Shown: piece after piece, positions 1 through 10,800 of the stretch
Layout of the letters: the number at the start of each line of letters is the position of its first letter
Numbering within the stretch: the first letter of the stretch is position 1
Assembly (NCBI GenBank): GCA_930367215.1
Contig: OV884059.1
Location: 230,949,803 to 231,013,802 of the forward strand
DNA: 64,000 nt
Direction: 5' to 3'
DNA from: Pollenia angustigena
Lineage: Eukaryota > Arthropoda > Insecta > Diptera > Polleniidae
Notes under the pieces: generated by a model
Databases searched by the model: none
Seen by the model: the letters and a program-made list of their open reading frames with translations, nothing else
Told to the model about the DNA's origin: nothing
Position numbers and translations under genes: made by a program

Positions 1-182
1 GTATGCCAAATTGGACTTAGCGGATGGACTATTTGAGGCGCAGTCACGGTCAACATTTGCATGAAATAATCTTCAAACATTAAATTATATGGACCGTACT
101 ATCTAATAAAGATTTCAGGAATTTTTCTGAATTTTATGTGTTTTTTTTTAAACTTTCCTATAGCTCTTAAAAAATTACCCAT
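1..182 (+). mobile_element. 3' end of a mariner-type element, cut by the window edge
   Basis: The reverse complement matches the end of the mariner-type element at 3767-4644, including the block with TATAGCTCTTAAAAAATT, so this is the 3' terminus of a second copy in the opposite orientation. The TIR ends at about 182 and is followed by TA. The rest of the copy lies to the left of the window. No open frame of useful length remains. Confidence 0.75.
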
Positions 183-350
183 TATATGTGACAGCGCATA
201 GAGAAAGGGGCCAGTAAGGTAAAGGGAACAGTAAAAACCAACTACAAAAAACAAGACGTAGGGACGACCTACGCGCGTTTTCAAGGTTGACCAAAACCCT
301 TAAGTCCCTTTCTATTTTGCGCGTCATATATATTTTTGCTTAAGCTTATA

Positions 351-874
351 CAGGGTGGGCCAACTTGGACTGACTGATTTGAAATGCTTATAATATTTGT
401 ATTTTTTATTGTTTTTATTTTTTTTTGCAGAAAATACAAATTTTAAAAAATTTTATAATGTCATCATACTCAGTGGCAGAACGTGTAAAAATTGTTGAAT
501 TTTATTCTGTTTCCGGACGATCAATTGTTACAACGCAAAGAAAATACCGTCAGCATTTTAATACTGCAGATGCTCCCAGTGTAAACATGATAAGAAGCTT
601 AATGACCTGTTTTGAATGAACTACGAAGAAATGTTGTTCGATCTGTTCGCCCTGAACAAGCTATAGAAGCTGTACGAGAAAGTGTTCACACGGATCCAAC
701 TGTGTCTACTCGTCGACGAGCTACTCAATTGAACATCTCCAGAACATCGCTACGACGTATTCTAAAAGTTGATCTGAATATGTAAAATTCAATTGGCTCA
801 AGAATTATTGCCGAGGGATGCACCACAACGGCTACAATATGTCAATACAGTCAGTCCAAGTTGGCCCCACCCTG
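351..874 (+). mobile_element. Internally deleted mariner-type element
   Basis: The ends are near-perfect inverted repeats starting CAGGGTGGGCCAACTTGG and ending in their complement, and TA lies on both sides (349-350 and 875-876). The interior keeps only the first part of a transposase. At 524 bp it is far shorter than an autonomous mariner of about 1.3 kb, so it is a non-autonomous deletion derivative. The flanks AAGCTTA and TAAGCTT show that it entered a palindromic site. Confidence 0.85.
458..785 (+). pseudogene. Mariner-type transposase N-terminal fragment
   Basis: From the ATG at 458 the frame reads MSSYSVAERVKIVEFY, the helix-turn-helix start typical of this mariner group, and continues to about 616 where it stops. 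Homologous coding continues in another frame after a frameshift (VRESVHTDPTVSTRRRATQL near 668-730) and ends at a stop near 783. No catalytic DDE/D part is present. The gene is dead. Confidence 0.7.
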
Positions 875-1089
875 TATAAGCTTTAAATACGTTTAAAGCT
901 TTTGTTCTAAAAGCTTTTTATTTATAATTTAAAATCTAAGTTTGTTTAGAAACTGCTTGTGCTTGGAAAGTTTATCAGAAAATCAAATACTTTCAGAGCT
1001 TTTTGAAAGCCTAAAAAAAGCGTCTTTCGTTTCAATCAATTAAAGGCTTTCAGACAGCAATTCAAAAGTTATCGAAATTGTTTATTTTG

Positions 1090-1660
1090 GCATCGTGAAA
1101 CTCGATAGCGAATGAAACGTATCATAATTTGAGATCATAGCATTCGCTATCGAGTAACCACCCAATAAAAAATTTTATCATTTTGCGAAGCACTAAAGGT
1201 ACATTTAAAAAAATAAGCGCACAATTATGCGCTACGCAATAAAACATACAGAAATGCAGTAAAGTAAGTGAAAGATCTCTCAACAATTCTTATTAAAAAA
1301 AATAACATTTCAAGTGCTACGGCATTCCCTTACTACGAAGCAGGTTTGTAAGGGAGAATACTAAAAAATAACTGTATCAAAACATTCAGTGTATAAAGCT
1401 GATCGTTACATCCAACAATTTTTATGTGCGCTGAATAATGCGCTTTATGTGTCAAAAATGTATTGCTTCAAAGTGGGAACTCGCCATATAAAATTCATGT
1501 CTTCCGTAAGCGCTTTTATGTTTCTCCCTTACAATCCTGCTTCGTTGGAAGCTCCATTTTTTATTGGGCAAGGACATAACAACTCTCGATTTTTCATTCG
1601 ATACGTCTGTGTCTATCGTATGCAGAAAAAAAATAGTTTACTCGATATTTAATGCGATGA
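1090..1660. repeat. Diverged fold-back element just 3' of Rhp
   Basis: Two arms pair imperfectly. CCCAATAAAAAAT near 1165 pairs with ATTTTTTATTGGG near 1556, and CGAAGCAGG..TTGTAAGGGAGAA near 1337 pairs with TTCTCCCTTACAA..CCTGCTTCG near 1525. A GCGC-rich stretch between them also pairs. The arms span about 200 bp each. No clear target duplication was found. It may be an old MITE. Confidence 0.45.
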
Positions 1661-1703
1661 TAAGACCCCAGATGTGAAATGTTAACTACGTATTTTCTAT
1701 ATC

Positions 1704-1871
1704 TTAAAACTGATGTACCTTCAAATAATTTCTATCCATTGGTGTAATGACTTTCAGTTCCAATGTTGAACCACATGACTGTATTAAACGCACCACTTGT
1801 TGATGCAAATACCATTTAACATCGATACCGGCAATTTCAACTATGAAATCACCCTCCTTAATGCCACCCAT
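1704..1871 (-). CDS. Rhp: Rhp last recognised exon: second half of the PDZ domain
   Basis: The acceptor TTTTTAG is at 1873-1872 and the reading starts in phase 0: [20 protein letters not shown], then the PDZ alpha-2 helix HQQVVRLIQ and the strand [15 protein letters not shown]. The block [10 protein letters not shown] is the usual PDZ strand around betaD. Reading on past AAG (1719) gives VHQF and TAA at 1706-1704. AAG/GTACAT at 1719/1718 could be a weak donor to a further exon outside the window, but the near stop favours a real end. An ATTAAA lies about 50 bp downstream (1653-1648). Confidence 0.88.
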   Translation of the reverse strand: MGGIKEGDFIVEIAGIDVKWYLHQQVVRLIQSCGSTLELKVITPMDRNYLKVHQF

Positions 1872-4800
1872 CTAAAAAGAAATATAAAAAAAAAAAAATA
1901 TTTTGTAAAATAATTAAAAATAAAAACCAACAATTTCAAAACTTACATCTGCCAGAGAATTAATCTCAGCATGTGCTATCATAACTGGTGAATCACCTTG
2001 TACATGGAAACCAAAGCTCTCCACTTCCTCTTTGTATAAACTGCAGCCAACTTCATGACCATCGGCCGGTGAGGGGCAATGACAATGATAATGAGTGCCA
2101 TCGTGATAAATCGAAGAACCTTTCTGCAGACGCACACAACGTGGTGCAGTCCAGTGACGTCGAGCCGAGAAAATGGCAATAGGTCCCAAACGTTTAAAAG
2201 GATCTTCGATTTTGTATGATGTAAAATCGGGACCAGTTAAAGTCAGGGTAAATTTAGAGCAGGCTGTTAATAATTAAATTTAAATTAAATTATCTTAATC
2301 TACTCTTTAAGCATCATTAAAGAGCAACTTTTACCTTCCACTTGATTGATATCGAACACTTCATCGATTTCATTTTTTGGGATTTCTTCATATAATTTTT
2401 CCAATTCATCTTGTGTCTTATACTGGGCTTCTTTAATGACTTGTGTAAGAGACATTTTATTCTAAAACGAAAGAAAACGATAATGAAAAAAGAGAATGCA
2501 AGAAAAAAGTAAATAAATCAGTTGGTGGCACAAGGCGTTTAATTTGCTGTCAATTATATGCCAAGTTTTCAAAAAGCAAACAGCAGAAAAAACAGAATTC
2601 TAATATGGTATTCCAACGCCGCCACCACCACCACCATCATCTCTATCATCACTACCAATCCTAAACAGACTCTTAGTCACTGTTTGCTACTCATAATCAT
2701 TCATAGCCAAGACATGCTTAGAAAAACACCCAGTGGTTTTAAATCAATGCAGCTGCAGTCATCTTTTATGATGAATAGAAATTAAAAAACCACCACGCAG
2801 AAAAAGTAACAACTTAAGTAAATTTATAGCAAAAAAAAAAAAAAACTAGAGAAGAATATGGCAATGAAGCTGCCATAGATGGTGTGGCAAGCGTAGCTAA
2901 ACAATTGCCATCATAGGCCTTCATCAGCTGTGTCTATGTATGGAATTAGTGTTTGTCTTGAAGAGTATGCATGTACACATGTGCAGTATGTGGGTAAAAA
3001 CAGCAACAATACAAACTAAATATTAAAATCAGAATGACATTACATTAGATTTGGTGGGGGGAAAAATCAATACGGATGTTTATAATTTTTTTGAAAGCTT
3101 TTAAAGATGGAGTTAATCAGATGTGTCAAAGAAACCAAATTCGTACGAAAGTGAAAATAAAAACGTTTGTACCTTCTCTAGAAAACTAAGAACGCAGTTT
3201 TTTTGCTTTTAATTTAAAAGAGCAAAACAAAAAACTGTACGAATGCTATTATAGACACCCCTGAACCAAGACTTTATTCTCTTTTGAAACTAAATTTGTG
3301 TTCATATAAGTGATTGAACATTATTTAGCGTACGTAACCACACACACCCAGAAACGATATACATTTTTTGTAGTGGTTGTGTATTAGTACACAACCTTTA
3401 AAACACATAATTTTGTTGTTTCTTTAAGATTTGTTTGGTTGTTTACCAGCCAAAAGCGCGCTGAACTCAACTCAAATGAACAAAGATTAATGTGCTGAAC
3501 CAAACACAAGGAAGTTTGTGGTTTTTCTTACGAAAAACCGAACGCAATGAAATGTTCCCATCTTTATGTTCAGTTGGATTAGTACAATATTTTTATTGTG
3601 TATTTGCTACACAAACACTATTGACACTAAATTGCAGTATATAATATTTATGTTTGAACCCTTGTCCATGTAATAAAACTTTTGCTTTGCATCATTTAAA
3701 TATTTTGTTTGCCTGCTCTCCTTCTTCTTCTTTCTCCCAATTAAAAACTCACAAAATCTACTTGTATCGGGTGATTTTTTAAGAGCTATAGGAAAGTTAA
3801 AAAAACACATAAAATTCAGAAAATGGCATGAAATCTTTATTTGAATCGATAGTACGGTCTATATAATTTAATGTTTGAAGATTATTTCAAATGGTCCATC
3901 CGCTTAGTACAATTTTGGCATACTCTTTCCAAGACTTCGGGCGGTATCTCATGAATAAATACTTCAATGTTGTCTTCCAATGCGTCAATTGAAGTGGGCA
4001 TGTGTGTATAGACATGAGCTTTAACATAGCCCCACAAAAAAAAGTATAAAGGCGGTTAATCGCACAATCTAGGCGGCCAATTGACCGGTCCCGAACGTGA
4101 AATAAAATGTTCACCGAACTCGCATCTCAATAAGTGCTGTGTGGCACCGTCTTGTTGAAACCACATGTCATGCAAGTCAAGCTCTTGCATTTTAGGCAAA
4201 CAAAAGTTGGATATCATCTCACGGTAGCGCTCACCATTCACAGTTACGTTACGATTCGCATCCTCTTTGAAGGAGTACGGTCCATTGATGCCACCAGCCC
4301 ATAAACCGCAACAAACTGTGACTTTTTCTGGATGCATTAGTAGCTCTTGCAATGCTTCTGGCTGATCTTCACTCCAAAATCGACAATTCTGCTTATTAAC
4401 GTACCCATTGAGCCAAAAATGAGCTTCGTCGCTGAACACAAGAAGCGCGCGATGAACTTTCTTAACAGAACACGCAGTTTGATAATAAAATTCAATTATT
4501 TGCAAGCGTTGTTCGTTTGTAAGACGATTCATGGTTAAATTATAGACCAAACTGAAGATGTTTTACAGTGAAACAAAAGACGAAACGTGCGTCAGCTGTT
4601 TAAACCAGTGTTGCCAAAAAGATAATAGCTAAAAAATCACCCGATACAAAGCATGATGAAATAAACAGGTGGCATTACTGCGCCCGATGACGACTTTTAT
4701 ACCCTTTACTACAGGTGGATAGGGTGTATATAATTTTGTCATTCCGTTTGCAATTTCTGATGAGTAGCGAAGTTGATTGATTTAACAATGTCCGTCGGTC

Positions 4801-7800
4801 CGTCCGTGTATATGTTGAAATTCGGTTTCTAAAGACCCTAAAAATTATGAGGACTTAAGGCGACCGTACACGACATGTTTTTGTCATCTGACATGTCAAA
4901 TTTCCCACTGCAAAATACAAACATGTCGTGTGTTACCTTTTAATCTTTGCTTCTGTAGAAGTCAGATGCAAAGTCATCTGACAAAATTTCAATTAGAGCG
5001 TGCTCTATTTTCTTCTGACAAACCATCTGACATCAGAAATCTATGCCGCGAAGAAATCGGCAGCGGCGTCCACTATTGACGGAATCATTAGCCGGCTGAA
5101 GTTAATATTTTACAATACTGAAATATATATAATCATCGCACCATTGAATAGAATTTATGTAATTATATATATAGAAACCGTTTCATTATAATATCCTAAA
5201 TTGGTATCTTTGAACTAAAAGAAAAATATGTTAAGATGGCTAAATTATTTAACGGCGTAAATACAAACTTTCGTGGCGGCATTTTTATTTTGGTTTTTGT
5301 AAAAACTATAGGGCAAAAACAGAGACAATGTCAGAAGCAAATTACATGTACATACGTTTGTGACCGAATATTATAAACCTTCTGTAAAACAGCCATTTTG
5401 ACAGACATGCACATTTACATGTGACTTGAAAAGTTGACAAGTCAGATGTAAAAAACATGTCGTCTACATGCGCCTTTAGTTGTTATAGATTTATGTCACA
5501 TATACTCCGTTAAAGATTTCTATAGAAATTCAACCACATCGGTCCTCAAATGGTTGAGATATGAGAAAAGAACTACGAATGCCTCTTATTTTACCAATAA
5601 ATCCCTTGTTGTGGTTTTTTTTCTCAGTAGAATGTCAAGAGCCAAAGTTTTAAAATTAGGTGAAAACAACTTGGTTATCAATACACAGCATCCGACAAAA
5701 TGTGCGCGGAGTTGGAAAAGTAGGCATGTCACTTAAGGCTAGATTACACTATTATACTTTGTATTAATACATGTCAAAAACTCAAGTAAAATGACAAAGT
5801 GTGATAGTGTGAATGCAATGTGTCACAAAAATGACAAGTATTATGAAAAAAGTTTGACATCCCATACGACTTCATCGTTTTTTGAAAAATTTCTAAACAA
5901 TAATACTTTTCATTGGATCAGGGTTGCATTTTATTTCATGTGTAAGTGTTTATACTTTGTGTGATGGTGTGAACACAAACTGTCATGTTACATTAGATTT
6001 TTTGACAGTCGCAACAAAACTCATTTGATTTCTATCTCACAAAGTATTATGGAATACGTAAGACTTGTGAGATAGTGTAATCTAGGCTTTAATAGATTTA
6101 TTTATATCTTAACAACGGTGAATGAAAAATTGTCCAAATTTGGTACACATATTGTCAATATACCTATACAAAGTATCTTAAAAAGTGGGTGTTATGGAGT
6201 AAGTAGTCGTGGCACCTTCCTTACAAATACAAAATAGATTAGTAACACTAAAAGGCAGCAAAGAGCATCGGGTTTTTATTAATAAAACTTTTTTAACTCT
6301 TTTTATACTCTTACTGGAGCATTGTTTGTCTAGTCTTCTGTCAAAGATTTGTTTATGTTTACTTTTGTGTTGTGATAAGTGTATTTAATTAAAGTGTTTT
6401 AATATTTTAATTAAAAGTAAAGAGCAAATTGACCATAATGCAATACAAATTGTCTAAAAATTTATTTATTTCATCACACAATTTGATTTTGGTTTAAAAT
6501 AACTTTTGACGTATTCGAAGTCAAATTTCCATTTTTGTTGTAATATTGTATTTGTTGCCGTAGTGCTGCCACCTGTAGTATATCGCTATTGTGCAATGTA
6601 CACTTTTCTATTCGTCTTTCCCTTTTAACGGACAAACTCAAATTATTCGCATAAAAGTTTGTAATTGCATTCGAGTTAGTTTTAGACCCGTTTTCACGAC
6701 TTAACGATAGCTAAATGTAGGAAGTTATCGAACAGATAATTAGTTTTTAGTTAACACAAGTTCGCTTTAATCTAAAAGTGAAGGATAAGGTAAAGAGAGG
6801 AACGTTCGTCCTTTAACTTTTGTCGTAAGGTTACGATTTGAGATTGCCATATTATATCCACATATTTTTTATATATGGCAACTCCAAGTATGCGTATATT
6901 TTGTAAATTAATAACAAACTCGTATTTTGACAAATAAAATTTACAAAATGTTAAATTCGCGGTATTTCATTAATATTTGCCAATATTACAAAAAATATTT
7001 GTGCACACAAAAATTTTAAAGAAGAAAAGTAAAAGAAAGTACGTTGTTGCCAGTTCGTATTTTTATTTTTACAAAATAATCGGTATTTACTTTAGTGTTG
7101 CCACATTTTTAAAATGTTAAGTTTATTTTATACAGAAGTTGTGAAAATGAAAAATAGTTTCAGGTAACTTTATTCCTCACTAGTGCTAAAGGTACCATTA
7201 ACTATTTCGATCTTTAAAGCAGTGATAACCACTCCATAGTCAATAATCGTATTTCGGCAATTCACATGTATACAACAACAAATTTGTTCGTTTCAAAACA
7301 TTAGACTATCATGAGTCTCTGCGACCGCACACAAGTACATAATATCTTTGTGTGCGTGCGTTCAGGGCTTGGTTAGTTCGGGGCTTGGTTATCACTGCTT
7401 TAAAGGTATGTCGTGAAAACGGGCCTTAGTTTTGTTAGCTTATTAAAAAGCTTAAGATAAACATTTAATAAAACAAAAATCCAAGAACACGACAGCTTTA
7501 GCTAATCGAATTTAAAAAATTTAAATTGACGAAACCAGCGTTTAAAAAACTGCTGTCAAAGTAGAAAAACTGCAATTTCTTCCACTTCTTCATTTGTCAT
7601 TGGCCAAAAAAAAAGCTCTTGCGTCTACTTCTGATTCATTAAATGTAAACAGTCGCTGTGAAACCAACTCAAAAATCGGAAAGCTGTACACAAATTTTCG
7701 TTTTTTGTTCGAAAGTTTTCGACTGCAGTTTTTTAAACCCTGGACGAAACCCTTAAAATAGTTTCGGTTTATATATAATTTTTTTATGAGTGGTTTAAAG

Positions 7801-10800
7801 TTGTTTAGTAGTGTCTTAATAAAAGCTCTTTTAGTTACAGCTTTTAATTATTAGCAAAAGCTTTTTATTAAGCTTCGAACTTAATTATTAAAAGTAAACA
7901 CGTAAAATGCTCTAATTTTTTTAATCAAAAAAAGCTTTTTGGCTTTTAAATTAATCTCTTTGAGCTTTTTAAAATCAGTTAAATAGAAGAGGTTGGATAA
8001 AAAAAAAATTCGAAAATTTAATCAGTATTCGCTTGAATACCAGTTCCCGATTTCAAGCTTATTTCTTAGCTTTATTCCATATAACTTTTTCTCTAACCCA
8101 ATTTTAAAATTTAAATAAATACAAATAGAAAAAATATGCATTCTTCGTTTCAAGCGTACAGCTTTAGTTTCCACACATACATATGTATGTACATATATAA
8201 ATATTATGTTTCGCTTGTTATTCTCTATTTTTTTCTAGTGTTCAAGTCTTCAACTCACCTTTAAATAACGACACATGCGCTGCAGACGTTGGGTTTCTTC
8301 ATGACTAGCCAATGCTTCTTTTAAATGTGCCCGTTTTAAGGCCGCTAAACTTGTGCACTCCTCATCGTTGTCATCGATAGCACAACGCATTGCCTCCCGC
8401 GCATTACCAATAAACGATTCATTTGAGGTGGCTTGACTTTTTTTGGTGCTCAAGGAAGCTTTGTCATCGTTGGCATCTATGCTGCGAGCTTCATAATGAT
8501 GAGCCAGAGCTGGTAAACAAAAAAATAGCAAAGCAAGAAATATTATTAAAAAAAAAAAGAAAAAAAAAAAACAAAAACATATTGTAGATTATGAAATATA
8601 CAAAAAAAAATTAATAACATAGCAAATCTTCTTTTGTTTTAAGCTTGTTTGTTGTTGTATTCCTATAACCATATTTCAGTTACACAGATGATGAGTTAGT
8701 AAAGTTTTGCATTGATATTTCTATGACAATAGCAATCACGATGATGCTGCTGCTTTTGTTGCAAGGTAATTTTGTTAGTTGTTCATTTGTCTTTGACTTC
8801 AGTTTTCTTGAGCATAAAGTTGCTTAAACAGAACCAATGAAAAACTAACTTTTTGGTGGCATAAATTATTGTCTGTTCACACGCAGAGATTAGGAAACAA
8901 AACAGAAATACTACAAGTACTTAGAGTTCAAGTAAGACTTTAAGGAAATCATGACGCCGATCTTTAGAAACGAAATAAAATACAACAAAATTCGGAAAGA
9001 AGCTACTGGTTATAGTGACTTTTTGTCAAACCTTTTTGCAAAATTTTGCAATTATTTCAGTAAAGAAGAATCAATTTTTTTTTTTAAAGTTTGTAAACAT
9101 TTTTTTGCTAACTCACCTTTATAATATTCCGCTTTGAGTGGCACTAGACCAGCCCAACATTCGGGTAAATATGTATGGGTATCATTCAGTTGTATGTTTT
9201 TGTGCATTTCATTGTACTCTTGTGTTAGTTGTGCTGCTTCGCCAGCTAAATCTTTGAAAAGCTAAAATTTCAAGGGAAAACAAATAAATGAGAGACTGTC
9301 TTAAATAAATTTGGATATTAATCAATAAATATTAAAAAAAATACTGCATGGAAAGAATTATTTACTAAATATGGCTTGAACCAAGAAAATTTTGCATGAT
9401 TCTGGTCCAAGCCATAAATTACTTATTCTTAATTTACATATGTATGGCTTGGGTTAAGCAAAATGTTTCTATATTTAAGAAAATTTTACTAAATAAGAAC
9501 AAAATAACTTAAAATAAAGAAATTTTTGACTTGAACGAGAATCAAGCAAAATTTAGTAAATAATTCTTTCCGTGTATAATTTTTTGTTTAATTTTTTTTT
9601 TAAATAAAAATTTCATAGCAACTTAATTAATATTGTTATCTAAAATTTTGAATTTCTCTAATTTTTTACAGAAAACTTAAGACACCTACTTGTGTTTTTA
9701 AAGGACTTAAGAAACAAACTTTGTTTACGTTACATAAAAAAAATATTGTGATTTGCTTTACCTAAACAAGGACTTAAGAAACAAACTTTGTTTACATAAT
9801 AATTTTACAGGGGCCTAATTCTGGCAGTCGTGATCGAGTACTTTCTCGATTCGAAAGCAATTTTATATGTAATTCTTTCAGTCGATACTGAACGAATCTA
9901 AATTATTTTTTCAGTATTGAGAAACTTAAATCAATGCTTTACACGCTGAAAAAATAATTCCCATTCGTTCAGTATTGACTGAAATAATTAGATATTAATT
10001 TGCTTTCGAATCGAGAAAGTACTCGATCACGACTGCCAGAATCAGGCCCCAGATTTGCAAAAGAGAAGAGATAATTCAAAAGACTTAAGAAGCATGCGTG
10101 TGTTTTCTTTTTATTATCGAAAAAGACTTAAGACACAAACCAAATTTACATCACAAGGCAGTGTTCGAAAATAAGCACTAAATATCGTTTCTTAATGTTC
10201 GGTTCGGTAGATTTGTGCAAAACACAAACGCTAAAAGTGTTTGTGTAGAAAATCATTAAAAAAATAACGTTTCCCTGTTAGTCATCTTTCGAACACAAAA
10301 ATATTACTGTTTTTATCAAACTCAACAAAAGATGTAAACATTGAATTCCGTTCGGTTTTTTTTTTAAATCCACAAACTTCAATGTGTTCGGTTCGGCTCG
10401 TTAATGTTCGTCCCTTTTGGCTGGTAAAAAAAAAACCAAACATTTTTTACAAAAACAAAATACACACACGAAAAAAACATTATAGAACATTATTATTAAC
10501 AATTGTTCTGTTTTTTAACGAAGAACCGAACATTATATAATGAAGAACCGAACATTATATAATGTTCGGTTCTTTCTTGAAAATAGTTACTTACGGTATT
10601 AAGGGTTGTGTATGTCTACACAATCACTAAAAAAATAGATATCATTCCTGGGTGTGTGAGCCGAACGTTAAATAACGTACTGTTTATTTTCGAACACTGT
10701 CACAAGGAGAATGTTGAGAGAGCATATAAGAAAATGTTGCAATAATTTAACGGACTTAAAATACAAACATTTTTAAACTAAATTTAGAAACAAATTTAAT

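Larger units (their letters stand above)
4697..6235 (+). mobile_element. Helentron/DINE-1-like relic carrying two nested MITEs
   Basis: It begins TTTTATACCCTT..AGGGTGTATATAATTTTG, and GTCCGTCGGTCCGTCCGTG lies about 100 bp in. This is the layout of DINE-1/INE-1-type Helentron derivatives in flies. Related sequence resumes after the nested elements, at 5479-5732 and 6092-6235. The 3' end is not clear. The family name is a resemblance, not a proven match. Confidence 0.5.
9670..10775 (+). repeat. Degenerate repeat with the word GGACTTAAGAAACAAAC
   Basis: GACTTAAGAAACAAACTTTG occurs almost identically at about 9703 and 9771, about 68 bp apart. Weaker copies lie at about 9675, 10080, 10126 and 10752. 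Two younger elements (9810-10050 and 10159-10699) have split the array. It lies wholly in an Rhp intron. Confidence 0.6.

Noticed and set aside
1389..1652. 87-codon open frame
   Set aside because: It lies within a fold-back repeat and shows no known motif.
1704..1720. Splice donor at AAG/GTACAT as the certain end of the last exon
   Set aside because: The donor is weak and a stop follows four codons later. Both readings were kept, with read-through preferred.
1979..2182. Alternative frames of 64-66 codons in 1979-2182
   Set aside because: Shadows of the Rhp linker/PDZ exon.
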